16,253 nt of DNA from Sediminibacterium sp. (GCA_023263235.1 JALQXE010000081.1:1-16253); one strand, 5' to 3'. Positions 7,304 to 14,775 are shown, counted from the stretch's first letter. Notes: generated by a model not told the origin, from the sequence alone. A program made the numbers and translations.

Positions 7304-8564
7304 TATTGGACAATTTTTTGATAGCAATTACAAAGCTATCTAATTCTTGAGTAGTGGTATATAAATTTGGACATATTCTACATCCATGAACATTTGCATA
7401 ATCTATTGCGACTGTAAATACATTATGTTCTTTTAATAATCTTTGAGCTAATTCACCAGGTGCAATTCCTTCAATGCCCACATTTGCTATTGCACAACTT
7501 CTATTGGCATCTGCAGGAGTGTTCACTATTACTCTCGGTAAATTTCTTACTTTTTCGGTCCAGTAGTTTTGCAAATAGCGTAAACGTGCTTCTTTTCGCT
7601 CTACCCCAATCATTTCATAATAATCAATGGAATCACTAATGGTAAGATCGGTGTGTACTGGATGTGTTCCAGTGTGATTTAAACGTTTAATATTATTAGC
7701 ATCTTTTTCTCCGTCAGCCAACAAAGGCCATACTTTTTTTATGTTGTCTTTTCGCACATATAATAGTCCGGCACCTAAAGGGGTACTCAGCCATTTGTGC
7801 AAGGAAGCAGCATAATAATCACAACCTAATTCCTGAATGCTGTATTTAAAGTGTGCAAATGCATGTGCGCCATCAACAATTACTTGAACTCCTCTGTCAT
7901 GTGCCATGGAACAAATTTCCTTGATGGGTAAAATTTGTCCTGTAATATTAATCATATGGCTTACCAATATTACTTTGGTTTTAGGTGTAATTGCATTTTT
8001 ATATAAATCAATAATTTCTTGATCATTTTTAGGATGATTAGGAACCGATAACATCACATTTACTACACCATATCTGTTTTTTATTTGCTCAAACATGTCT
8101 AACATGGCGCCATAATCCTGTAAGGCCATGATAGCTTCGTCGCCAGGTTTCCAATCCAATCCGCCAATTATCATATCCAACGATTCGGTAGTGTTACGGG
8201 TAATAATTAAAGAGTCGGGGGAGCAACCTGCAACTTTAGCGAGTTTGGCAGTTATATTTTTTTTATTATCAAATTGTACAGTTCTCATATAATAAGAACC
8301 CTGATAGTTTACTTCTTTTATATGGTCAATGTATTTGTTGAGGAGCGGCTGAGGTAAAAAATTATAATAGCCGTTTTCTAAATTAATATAATCGGGTTTT
8401 AATAGGTATTGTTTTCTTATTTCATTCCAAAAAGCGTCATCACTTGCTAAAGCCAGTGGGCTAACATGTGCTTTTTGTTCGAAAGATTTTGCTAAACCAG
8501 CAAATCCAAGTGGGGCACCCATGCTAGTTAGCACCAAATTTTTTATGAATTGTCTTTTATGCAT
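7296..8564 (-). CDS. Exported aminotransferase class V-fold PLP enzyme (isopenicillin-N-epimerase-like)
   Basis: This 422-residue fold-type I PLP enzyme has the class-V signatures: RNTTESL (about 123-129) for phosphate binding, VDGAHA (230-235) with D231 for the PLP nitrogen, and ASLHKWLSTPLGAG (253-266) with K257 as the Schiff-base lysine. The N-terminus, MHKRQFIKNLVLTSMGAPLG, resembles a degenerate Tat signal (KR in place of RR, then FIK and a mild hydrophobic stretch). Export through Tat would fit an enzyme that must fold with its cofactor before crossing the membrane. It overlaps murQ downstream by 8 bases, so it probably acts on a peptidoglycan-derived or other amino acid compound. Substrate and reaction (epimerase, lyase, desulfurase or transaminase) cannot be decided from sequence. 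Confidence 0.8.
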   Translation of the reverse strand: MHKRQFIKNLVLTSMGAPLGFAGLAKSFEQKAHVSPLALASDDAFWNEIRKQYLLKPDYINLENGYYNFLPQPLLNKYIDHIKEVNYQGSYYMRTVQFDNKKNITAKLAKVAGCSPDSLIITRNTTESLDMIIGGLDWKPGDEAIMALQDYGAMLDMFEQIKNRYGVVNVMLSVPNHPKNDQEIIDLYKNAITPKTKVILVSHMINITGQILPIKEICSMAHDRGVQVIVDGAHAFAHFKYSIQELGCDYYAASLHKWLSTPLGAGLLYVRKDNIKKVWPLLADGEKDANNIKRLNHTGTHPVHTDLTISDSIDYYEMIGVERKEARLRYLQNYWTEKVRNLPRVIVNTPADANRSCAIANVGIEGIAPGELAQRLLKEHNVFTVAIDYANVHGCRICPNLYTTTQELDSFVIAIKKLSNNA

Positions 8565-8569
8565 AAAAG
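8554..8569. promoter_or_regulatory. 16-bp perfect palindrome over the aminotransferase start
   Basis: CTTTTATGCATAAAAG is its own reverse complement. It spans the start codon of the minus-strand gene (8562-8564). It could be an operator or an RNA hairpin hiding the start, but with such AT-rich bases chance is possible. Confidence 0.3.
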
Positions 8570-8734
8570 TATTTATGAACTACTAAGATACCAAATACTG
8601 CTTAATTAACGAACAGTAAAAAAGGGATGCTTTACATAAAAATTGACCATGTTTATCACCATTTATATATCTATTTGTGGTTTTTAAACCATTTTTCTTA
8701 AATTGATTATATTATCTCAATTCAAATTAACAAT

Positions 8735-10282
8735 ATGAAAAAAATAATGAGACTTGGTTTCATTGCCATCTTGGCCATCCCAACAATGAATTTTGCACAG
8801 GAAGTAGACGCTACTGTTATGCAAAAAATTAGAACAGAAGGGTTGCAAAATTCTAAAGTAATGGACATTGCTTTTAATTTAACCGATAAGTCGGGTAATA
8901 GATTAGCTAATTCAGAAGGATACGCGCGCGCGGCTAATTATGCGAAAGAAACGCTCAGTGAATGGGGTGTTCAGAATGCTCATTTAGAAGCATGGGGAGA
9001 ATTTGGGAAAGGGTGGGATTTAGAGAAAATGTATTTAGCCATAACGGAGCCTTATTATAAACCATTAATTGCTTGGCCTAAAACATGGACTGCAGGAACT
9101 AAGGGATTAAAAAAAGCTGGAATAGTTGTGGTGGATGCAAAAGATTCTGCTACTGTTTTAAGTTATAAAGGTCAACTAAAAGGGAAACTAATTATCATTG
9201 ACCAAGCAACGCCATACAAAATGAGTTTCAAAGCAGATGCGGTTCGATACACAGACGAAGATTTAGAAAAAATGGCTGGAGCTGCAAAACAAGAGTCAAG
9301 ACCAGTAGATACTGCTCAGCAAAGAAGAATGCGTGAGCAAATGTCAAGATCAGGTGGTGCAAGAGCAATGGCAATATTAAAAGAAATGGCAAAGGAAGAG
9401 GGTGCTGTTGGCATGTTAAGTTCGGCACCTCGCAACCATGATGGAACCATCTTTGCTCAAGGTGGTGGTTCTTATAAAGCTGCAGATGCTGAAAATTTCT
9501 TGGACATGGCCTTAAGTATAGAAGATTATAATACTATTTTAAGACTGGCTAAATCGGGAACCGAAGTGAATATGGAAACTGAAGTGAAAACTAAATTTCA
9601 AACTAAAGATTTACAAGGATATAATGTAATTGCTGAAATCCCTGGTACCGATCCATTATTAAAAGATGAGGTTGTTATGATAGGGGCGCATTTGGATTCG
9701 TGGCAAGCAGGAACTGGAGCAACTGATAATGCTGCAGGAAGTTCAGTTATGATGGAGGCTATGAGAATATTAAAAACAATTGGAGTAAATCCAAAAAGGA
9801 CAATTCGTATTGGATTATGGAGTGCCGAAGAACAAGGCTTATTAGGTTCAAGAGGATATGTTAAAAAAACATTTATGGATCCTACAACCAATACTCCAAA
9901 CGCTGCTCATGAAAAGTTTGCGGGTTACTTTAATATTGACAATGGTACGGGTAAAATTCGAGGTATTTATTTACAAGGAAATGATGCATGTGGCCCTATC
10001 TTCAAAAGCTGGTTAGCACCTTTTAATGATTTAGGAGCCAAAACAGTAACAATTAGTAATACCGGTGGAACAGATCATTTGGCATTTGACGCAATAGGGT
10101 TACCTGGATTTCAATTTATACAGGATCCAATTGAGTACGATACAAGAACCCACCATAGCAATATGGATGTATACGAGCATTTAATTGAGGATGACTTAAA
10201 ACAAATTGCTACTATAGTGGCAGCTTTTGCATACAATACAGCACAAAGAGATGAGAAATTGCCAAGAAAAGCGAAGAAGTAA
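8735..10282 (+). CDS. Secreted M28 family zinc metallopeptidase (carboxypeptidase Q-like)
   Basis: The 515-residue protein starts with a Sec signal peptide (MKKIMRLGFIAILAIPTMNFAQ), probably cleaved after Ala21. A lid or PA-like insert (about 125-260) precedes the catalytic M28 domain. All metal and catalytic residues of the family can be placed: H319 and D321 in GAHLDSW, D331 in ATDNAAGS, E365-E366 in WSAEEQG (E365 general base, E366 zinc), D402 in NIDNGTG and H474 in RTHHSNMD. Such enzymes are di-zinc amino- or carboxypeptidases that trim peptides in the periplasm or outside the cell. It is a single gene followed by a strong terminator. The highly charged stretch at about 176-205 probably belongs to the insert. 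Confidence 0.92.
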   Translation: MKKIMRLGFIAILAIPTMNFAQEVDATVMQKIRTEGLQNSKVMDIAFNLTDKSGNRLANSEGYARAANYAKETLSEWGVQNAHLEAWGEFGKGWDLEKMYLAITEPYYKPLIAWPKTWTAGTKGLKKAGIVVVDAKDSATVLSYKGQLKGKLIIIDQATPYKMSFKADAVRYTDEDLEKMAGAAKQESRPVDTAQQRRMREQMSRSGGARAMAILKEMAKEEGAVGMLSSAPRNHDGTIFAQGGGSYKAADAENFLDMALSIEDYNTILRLAKSGTEVNMETEVKTKFQTKDLQGYNVIAEIPGTDPLLKDEVVMIGAHLDSWQAGTGATDNAAGSSVMMEAMRILKTIGVNPKRTIRIGLWSAEEQGLLGSRGYVKKTFMDPTTNTPNAAHEKFAGYFNIDNGTGKIRGIYLQGNDACGPIFKSWLAPFNDLGAKTVTISNTGGTDHLAFDAIGLPGFQFIQDPIEYDTRTHHSNMDVYEHLIEDDLKQIATIVAAFAYNTAQRDEKLPRKAKK

Positions 10283-10296
10283 TTTAGCTTAAAAAT

Positions 10297-10335
10297 TTAA
10301 AAAAGCCCCTTTTCAATATTGATCAGGGGTTTTTT
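10297..10335 (+). terminator. Rho-independent terminator after the M28 peptidase
   Basis: AAAAGCCCCT (10301-10310) pairs with AGGGGTTTTT (10325-10334) with one G-U pair, followed by further T. The apical part contains a second short dyad, TCAATATTGA. It lies about 20 bases after the stop codon. Confidence 0.85.
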
Positions 10336-10462
10336 ATACCCGAAAACTTAAAAAATAGGTCTAAGATGTTCCCAAATGTAGAAATTGGAACAAATTCTAG
10401 GTGTAAATAGAAACTTATCAAGGAATAATAGATAATTTTTGTAGACACAAAAACTTAATCAC

Positions 10463-10993
10463 ATGAAAAAACTATTCATGCCATTCATTTTGGCAACTGC
10501 CTTGTTTGCTTGTTCAGCACCCGCTGAAAATAAAGGCGAAGCAACTGCATCTGGAACCGCTTCAGCTGGAACTGGTTCAGTTTCAACTACAGGTCCTGAA
10601 GTAGATTTAATGAAAAAAGCCGCAGAATCTTGGGCTAAGGGTGATTTTGACGCTTATTTATCTTGCTATCATGATACTGCACGTTCAGTTCATAATGCAT
10701 TTGCAACTTATGATACTACGGTAGCTAAGAAAATGACTTCATTTATTAGTGGATTTAAGAAAAGTAGAGAAGGGATTGAAGGGAATATCAATATCGACCA
10801 TACTATTTTTGAAGTAGTAACTATGCCTGATGGAAGTAAATACGGACATGCATGGGTTGATTGTTCATGGAAAACTAAATCAGGCGAAGTAGGCAAGTCG
10901 GTAATTTTTAACTCATATGGTATTAAGGATGGCAAGTTTACTTATGAGTGGCCAATATACAACCCAACAGATTTTAATAAGTTGCCTAGATAG
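10463..10993 (+). CDS. SnoaL/NTF2-like lipoprotein
   Basis: The 176-residue protein starts with a lipoprotein signal peptide ending in LFAC, with Cys17 as the lipid-attached residue. A Gly/Ser/Thr/Ala-rich linker (about 24-46) follows. The mature domain (about 47-170) looks like the cone-shaped SnoaL/NTF2 fold: an initial helix with AAESWAKGDFDAYLSCYHDTA, then alternating strands ending in WVDCSWKTKSG and the closing FNSYGIKDGKFTYEWPIY. The fold binds small ligands in a pocket or has diverse enzymatic roles, so the function is unknown. It lies 35 bases upstream of a second lipoprotein with the same lipobox region, and the two are probably an operon and old paralogues. Confidence 0.75.
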   Translation: MKKLFMPFILATALFACSAPAENKGEATASGTASAGTGSVSTTGPEVDLMKKAAESWAKGDFDAYLSCYHDTARSVHNAFATYDTTVAKKMTSFISGFKKSREGIEGNINIDHTIFEVVTMPDGSKYGHAWVDCSWKTKSGEVGKSVIFNSYGIKDGKFTYEWPIYNPTDFNKLPR

Positions 10994-11028
10994 GGAATTC
11001 TATTAAAATTCAAATAAAATAAACCTAA

Positions 11029-11550
11029 ATGAAAAAAACAATCTATTTAGCATTAATTGCTACCACATTATTTGCTTGTTCAGCACCAGCTGAAAACAAA
11101 TCTGTTAACAATGGTGATGAAGCAGTTTCTGCTGATTTTAAAGAAAATTCAAAAGTTGCATTGACCTTATTTCATGGATTTGAAAATAAGGACATGACAC
11201 CGTTTGATAAAAATATTGCAGATACTGCAAAAATCATTGGAGCTAAATATGGCCAAGGTATTTTAACAAAAGCCGAAAACACAGCAAATTTATTAGCATT
11301 AACAAAGTTGTTTAGTGTTTCAAAGGCAAATGATATAACGCTTTTGCCAGGCATTGATACTGTTACTTTAAAGCCTAATTCCGATGTAAGAGCTTATGTA
11401 AGATGGACTGACGATGCATTAAACGGAGCTAAAATTGAACATAAGTATTATGCTCTAATGCAATTTAATAAAGATCACAAAGTGATACTTATTGATGAGT
11501 ATTTTGATGTAACCGGCATGTTAAATGCATCCACAACTCCTAAGAAATAA
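11029..11550 (+). CDS. Lipoprotein, paralogue of the upstream gene, possible NTF2-like fold
   Basis: This 173-residue protein shares with its upstream neighbour the segment LFACSAPAENK, again with Cys17 as the lipid attachment site; the mature parts have diverged strongly. After a short linker, residues 38-165 have a helix-rich first half (NSKVALTLFHGFENKDMTPFD) and a strand-rich second half (VRAYVRWTDDALNG, YYALMQFNKDHKVILIDEYFD). The pattern of a late strand pair followed by an acidic end is common in SnoaL-like proteins. Function is unknown. It should sit in the periplasm-facing leaflet of a membrane or on the cell surface. A hairpin shared with the next intergenic region follows. Confidence 0.65.
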   Translation: MKKTIYLALIATTLFACSAPAENKSVNNGDEAVSADFKENSKVALTLFHGFENKDMTPFDKNIADTAKIIGAKYGQGILTKAENTANLLALTKLFSVSKANDITLLPGIDTVTLKPNSDVRAYVRWTDDALNGAKIEHKYYALMQFNKDHKVILIDEYFDVTGMLNASTTPKK

Positions 11551-11584
11551 TATTTCAAATGTTTAATAGTTTGGTTTAATTATG

Positions 11585-11616
11585 AAAAGAGTCACTTAGT
11601 AATAAGTGACACTTTT
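11585..11616 (+). terminator. Hairpin after the second lipoprotein gene, copy 1 of a repeated hairpin
   Basis: GTCACTT (11591-11597) pairs with AAGTGAC (11604-11610), loop AGTAAT; after one A-A mismatch the stem extends through AAAAG and CTTTT. The T run is short, so it is a modest terminator. It resembles the hairpin at 12443-12478. Confidence 0.6.
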
Positions 11617-11654
11617 ATTCATGCGATTAAAAATTATCAATAAAAAATTTACAA

Positions 11655-12410
11655 ATGAAAAAAATAATAGTAACAATTGTAGTATTATTTGCTATTGCCT
11701 CAACAAACGCGCAAACTTATTTAAAGTATGAGTTTATGAAAGTGCTTCCAGGTCAAGACTATGAAAAATTAGAAAAGTCTTGGGACAACTATCACAAAGA
11801 AATGCAGAAAGCAGGCATTACCAGTATGCATAGAATATGGAAAGTACTTCCAGGCGCTAATGTAAATTACGATTATATTGTTTCAACAGCTTACAATAAT
11901 TATGCAGATGCATTAGGTATTGGCAAAAGCATATCTGTGAATGAGTTTAAAGCAAAGTATCCCGAAGATTATATTATAATGGTTAATAATACCACTAAAA
12001 CTAGAACTATGGTTAGGGATGTAATCCTTAAAATAGAATTAGGAATAAATGATACCACGACTAAGGTGGTTCCTGGTAGCACCATTTTGAATTTAGTGTT
12101 TGTAAAGTCAAAGAACGATAATTACACTAAATCAGAAATTAAGTTTAGTAATAAATGGCATCAATTCATGATTGATAAGGACAGAAAAGAGGCCTTTTAT
12201 TTAACCACTGTAACTGGAAGTGCAGGGGTTGATGTTGACTATACAAATACCATTTCTCATTTGTATAAGAACATAGAGCAATTTACAAATGGTTCAAATA
12301 CTTCTGATGTTAAGTTTACTCCACAAGAGCAAGCTGAGTATGAGACATTAAAATCTTATAGAGATATTAAAAAGTCTATCATGCTTATAAATGTGAGTAA
12401 TATTCAGTAA
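11655..12410 (+). CDS. Secreted protein with two related halves, possible dimeric alpha-beta barrel (DABB) repeats
   Basis: The 251-residue protein has a Sec signal peptide ending STNA/Q (cleavage after Ala19, no lipobox). I do not recognise a named family. By eye, residues 22-87 and 144-210 have the same plan: a strand (LKYEFMKV against LNLVFVKS), a helix rich in Lys and Glu with a conserved Trp (KSWDNYHKEM against NKWHQFMID), then two strands around a variable loop followed by a helix (DYIVSTAYNNYADAL against DYTNTISHLYKNIEQF). This resembles a tandem of ferredoxin-like alpha-beta barrel domains such as ABM or NIPSNAP. Ligand and role are unknown. It lies between two similar hairpins, in a run of envelope-protein genes. 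Confidence 0.6.
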   Translation: MKKIIVTIVVLFAIASTNAQTYLKYEFMKVLPGQDYEKLEKSWDNYHKEMQKAGITSMHRIWKVLPGANVNYDYIVSTAYNNYADALGIGKSISVNEFKAKYPEDYIIMVNNTTKTRTMVRDVILKIELGINDTTTKVVPGSTILNLVFVKSKNDNYTKSEIKFSNKWHQFMIDKDRKEAFYLTTVTGSAGVDVDYTNTISHLYKNIEQFTNGSNTSDVKFTPQEQAEYETLKSYRDIKKSIMLINVSNIQ

Positions 12411-12442
12411 TCCTATGAATCCCAGTTTGGTTTAAATTATAA

Positions 12443-12478
12443 AGAGAGTCACTTAGCAATGAGTGACTCTTTATTTTT
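12443..12478 (+). terminator. Rho-independent terminator, copy 2 of the repeated hairpin
   Basis: AGAGTCACT (12445-12453) pairs perfectly with AGTGACTCT (12462-12470), extended by a G-U pair and an A-T pair, followed by TTTTTG at 12474-12479. It is preceded by the same AGTTTGGTTTAA leader seen before copy 1. Confidence 0.8.
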
Positions 12479-12532
12479 GTTGAAAATGTAATCAGGGCAA
12501 AAATTATCTTATTTTTAGTTTTTATATTCAAT

Positions 12533-13138
12533 ATGCATATAACAAGTTTAATAGGGGAGGTGTTTTTTAGCCCAATTGAAATATCTGGAAGTATAGGGCT
12601 CATTGCCACTGTTGTTTTAACCTGCAATATGGTATTAGGAATTATGCTGAGTACCTCGTTTAAAAAAACCAATTGGGGCTTTACATTGCCTGCTAAAATT
12701 AAAGCTATAGATGTATATAAACTGCATAATAATACCGCATATACCGCATTGATACTTGTATTTGCTCATATTATATTAATTCCGCTTGATGCAACATCTA
12801 AATTTACATATAAGGATATATTGTGGCCATCAAATGCCCCGCATCAATCTAATATTGTTTTCTTGGGTACATTTTCATTATTAGCATTAATCACAGTGAT
12901 TGTTACTACACAAAAGGTTGTCAAGCAAAAGTTAGGCTTTGGTCTTTGGAAAAAAATTCATCTTATTTCCTACTTAACATGCATTTTGTTTGTTGCACAT
13001 GGCTTGTTAATGGATCCATTATTAAAAGATAGACCTACGGACTGGATAGATGCAGAAAAATTATTATCTGAAATTTGTGGATTGGTACTTTTAATTGCCT
13101 TTATCTTAAGGTATAAGTATCATTTAAAAAGCAAATAA
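12533..13138 (+). CDS. Ferric-reductase-like (MsrQ/YedZ-type) haem-binding membrane protein
   Basis: This 201-residue inner membrane protein has about five hydrophobic helices (near residues 20-40, 68-87, 105-125, 145-162 and 178-195). Four histidines lie in two pairs, H65/H79 and H143/H156, spaced as expected for two haems stacked between helices, as in the ferric reductase-like transmembrane domain. No NAD or FAD domain is fused, so it would receive electrons from quinol or a partner flavoprotein and pass them on, as MsrQ does. No MsrP-like molybdoenzyme is seen nearby. It is convergent with corA, with only 6 bases between stop codons. Function beyond haem-based electron transfer is inferred. 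Confidence 0.75.
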   Translation: MHITSLIGEVFFSPIEISGSIGLIATVVLTCNMVLGIMLSTSFKKTNWGFTLPAKIKAIDVYKLHNNTAYTALILVFAHIILIPLDATSKFTYKDILWPSNAPHQSNIVFLGTFSLLALITVIVTTQKVVKQKLGFGLWKKIHLISYLTCILFVAHGLLMDPLLKDRPTDWIDAEKLLSEICGLVLLIAFILRYKYHLKSK

Positions 13139-13144
13139 AGTTTT

Positions 13145-14023
13145 TTAGAGAATCCTTTTTCTTCTAAACCACAAATAAATAATAATTACCACAACCACCA
13201 TAAGGGCTAGGGAAAAGAAATAACCCAGCTTCCAGGTTAATTCAGGCATAAACTCAAAGTTCATACCGTACACTCCAACAATGAATGTTAAGGGTAAGAA
13301 AAATGCAGAGAATATGGTTAATAATCTTACTACTTCATTATTTTTTTGATTACTTATAGAAAGGTAAGTATTCATTAACTGGTTGGCATTTTCAACCGAT
13401 TCTTCGTTCACGATAAGTAGGTTTAAGAGTACGTCTTTTATATCCTGAAATTGACTGGATTGGGTAAAATTTTGAGCAGCATGGTCAATAACGGATTGTG
13501 TAATTTGTAATACTTTCTTTAAAATTCTGGATTGAGATTTAATATAATACAACTCCTCTAAAAAAATATTGCGAGGGTCCTTTAAAAATATTGTTTTTTC
13601 AATCTCATCAATTTTATTGGAGAGGTCAATGGTTGGCTTTTGAAAGGTTTCCAACATAAGTCGAACAATTTTCAAGAAAAGTTCATTGATTTTAGAATGT
13701 TTATCTTCTAATAGTTCAAGAAAGTTAAAATGGGCCCTGTGGATGGTAATGAGTTTGTCTTCAAATAAGAAAAAGGCAATTTTGTTCGACATTTCACCCA
13801 CTTCATCAATTTGAAATTTAATATCGGAGGTATACGCTCTAAATATATAAAAGTCTGCTTTATGGGTTTTCTCATATTTAGGCAGATGCCCCTTCTCAAT
13901 ACTATCTTTAATGAGGTAGTAATTAAGCCCATGCTCCACATGAATTTTTTCAAGATCCTCTTTTAAGGGATTTTCAATATCTATCCATTTAAACGACTCG
14001 AATACTTTTTCAGTGACTTTCAT
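13145..14023 (-). CDS. CorA family divalent metal ion transporter
   Basis: This 292-residue protein has a charged cytoplasmic domain with long helices (about 1-230). Two closely spaced C-terminal helices (about 234-251 and 267-287) follow. The CorA signature YGMNFEFMPEL is at 252-262, with Gly-Met-Asn at 253-255 at the pore mouth. CorA proteins form pentameric channels for Mg2+, Co2+ or Ni2+, and the second loop MPEL also fits. A basic tail (RRKRIL) ends the protein on the cytoplasmic side. It is probably the full gene, at the shorter end of the usual 290-320 residues. A distant relative specialised for zinc (ZntB) cannot be ruled out. Confidence 0.9.
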   Translation of the reverse strand: MKVTEKVFESFKWIDIENPLKEDLEKIHVEHGLNYYLIKDSIEKGHLPKYEKTHKADFYIFRAYTSDIKFQIDEVGEMSNKIAFFLFEDKLITIHRAHFNFLELLEDKHSKINELFLKIVRLMLETFQKPTIDLSNKIDEIEKTIFLKDPRNIFLEELYYIKSQSRILKKVLQITQSVIDHAAQNFTQSSQFQDIKDVLLNLLIVNEESVENANQLMNTYLSISNQKNNEVVRLLTIFSAFFLPLTFIVGVYGMNFEFMPELTWKLGYFFSLALMVVVVIIIYLWFRRKRIL

Positions 14024-14079
14024 GACTCTAATTTAATAGAAAAGGGGATAATAAGAAGCATTGAAGTGGTTAATTACAA

Positions 14080-14112
14080 AAAAGCCCCTATCTCATAGAA
14101 ATTGGGGCTTTT
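14080..14112 (-). terminator. Rho-independent terminator after the small membrane protein gene
   Basis: AAAAGCCCC (14080-14088) pairs with GGGGCTTTT (14104-14112), giving 9 bp. Read on the minus strand, the stem ends in CTTTTTTG, so it terminates the gene ending at 14136. Confidence 0.85.
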
Positions 14113-14135
14113 ATTAATGAAGTAATTTTCAAAAA

Positions 14136-14546
14136 TTAACTTAAGGCATTAGCAGTATAAGCTGTATAAGCTAAATTAATTGCAATTAAAATTACGTTTG
14201 CCTTAAAGGATTCCATCCATGAGCATTTCCAAATTAATTTTCCAAAGATGATGTAGGCAGCAGACATCAGAACTGCGTTAAAAATGAGAGACGCAATAAT
14301 TCCCATGGAGAGTAAATTAACTCCAATTAAGTAAATGATCACTGCGTAAACTCCACTAGAGGCTAAAACTACCATCCAGGAGTTAAGGAAATTGGCATTG
14401 GAAATTTTTCCAACTGTCTTAGCTAATAACCATAAAATAAGTGCTCCAATTACTGAAGTAATTAGGATGGTTAAAATAGCAATGAAACCAAGTGTACCTG
14501 CAAATAAACTTCCCATAATTAAGAATTTATATGTGTCCCTACTCAT
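14136..14546 (-). CDS. Small four-helix integral membrane protein of unknown function
   Basis: This 136-residue protein is almost entirely hydrophobic, with four predicted transmembrane segments (about 8-42, possibly a long or broken helix, then 53-73, 78-100 and 115-133). I do not recognise a family. Notable are short charged turns with KTVGK and WKCSWMESFK between helices. The chosen start gives MSRDTYKF; an internal Met11 (MGSLFAG) could also serve. It is followed by a good terminator, and the upstream side is the tRNA-like boundary region, so it is a single transcription unit. Small Yip-like or DUF membrane proteins of this form are common in Bacteroidota, but no closer assignment is possible. 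Confidence 0.6.
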   Translation of the reverse strand: MSRDTYKFLIMGSLFAGTLGFIAILTILITSVIGALILWLLAKTVGKISNANFLNSWMVVLASSGVYAVIIYLIGVNLLSMGIIASLIFNAVLMSAAYIIFGKLIWKCSWMESFKANVILIAINLAYTAYTANALS

Positions 14547-14622
14547 AAGGCTTTTCGGAATACGCCACGTTTATTATAGTGGGTGCTGTCTCCACTACTT
14601 TAACAATCGTCTAACTTTTACG

Positions 14623-14650
14623 CTTGTTAATGCCTTTTAAATTTAACAAG
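14623..14650. repeat. Inverted repeat upstream of the small membrane protein gene
   Basis: CTTGTTAA (14623-14630) and TTAACAAG (14643-14650) are perfect 8-bp arms with a 12-base spacer, about 75-100 bases upstream of the minus-strand start at 14546. It could be an operator; the AT-rich setting makes this uncertain. Confidence 0.3.
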
Positions 14651-14725
14651 TTTTAATAATTCTAAATCTATATTTATTAACATTTTACGAATATAATTTA
14701 ATTAAAGGTTTAAGATAGAACACAA

Positions 14726-14760
14726 AAAAGCCCCTAACTCATTAAAAGTTAAGGGCTTTT
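14726..14760 (-). terminator. Terminator facing left, probably of the interrupted tRNA unit
   Basis: AAAAGCCC (14726-14733) pairs with GGGCTTTT (14753-14760); inside, after one mismatch, TAACT pairs with AGTTA. The minus strand continues into a run of six T, while the plus strand has only four. The stem abuts the tRNA 3'-end fragment, so it should have terminated a leftward tRNA transcript. Confidence 0.75.
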
Positions 14761-14775
14761 GCGGACCGGACGGGA
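14761..14775 (-). other. tRNA 3'-end fragment, candidate attachment site (attL)
   Basis: Read on the minus strand, the bases are TCCCGTCCGGTCCGC. They fit a tRNA end exactly: T60 (14775), CCCGT as the 3' side of the T stem (61-65), CCGGTCC as the 3' acceptor strand (66-72) and G as discriminator (14762). Further right, where the TTCGA loop should be, the sequence is unrelated, so the rest of the tRNA gene is missing. The original 5' end should have been GGACCGG. The G discriminator and related acceptor resemble Bacteroidota tRNA-Asp, but this is a guess. An integrase gene begins 118 bases away. Confidence 0.75.

Noticed and set aside
7304..7327. Earlier murQ start adding MLSKNCPI.
   Set aside because: The residues lie wholly inside the upstream gene and do not fit the family N-terminus, whereas MPNKRTTE does.
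8560..8592. TTTG, 20 bases, TACTTTTA on the minus strand, resembling a Bacteroidota promoter just before the aminotransferase gene.
   Set aside because: The -7 box would overlap the start codon and put the transcript start inside the coding region, losing the signal sequence. The next Met is after most of the leader.
11569..12480. The repeated hairpins as ends of an insertion sequence or miniature transposon carrying the gene between.
   Set aside because: The copies are direct, not inverted, with no transposase and no visible target duplication. A repeated terminator is simpler.
12385..12672. Minus-strand open frame of 95 codons across the intergenic hairpin.
   Set aside because: It is a shadow overlapping the secreted protein end and the haem protein start, with no recognisable domain and a terminator within it.
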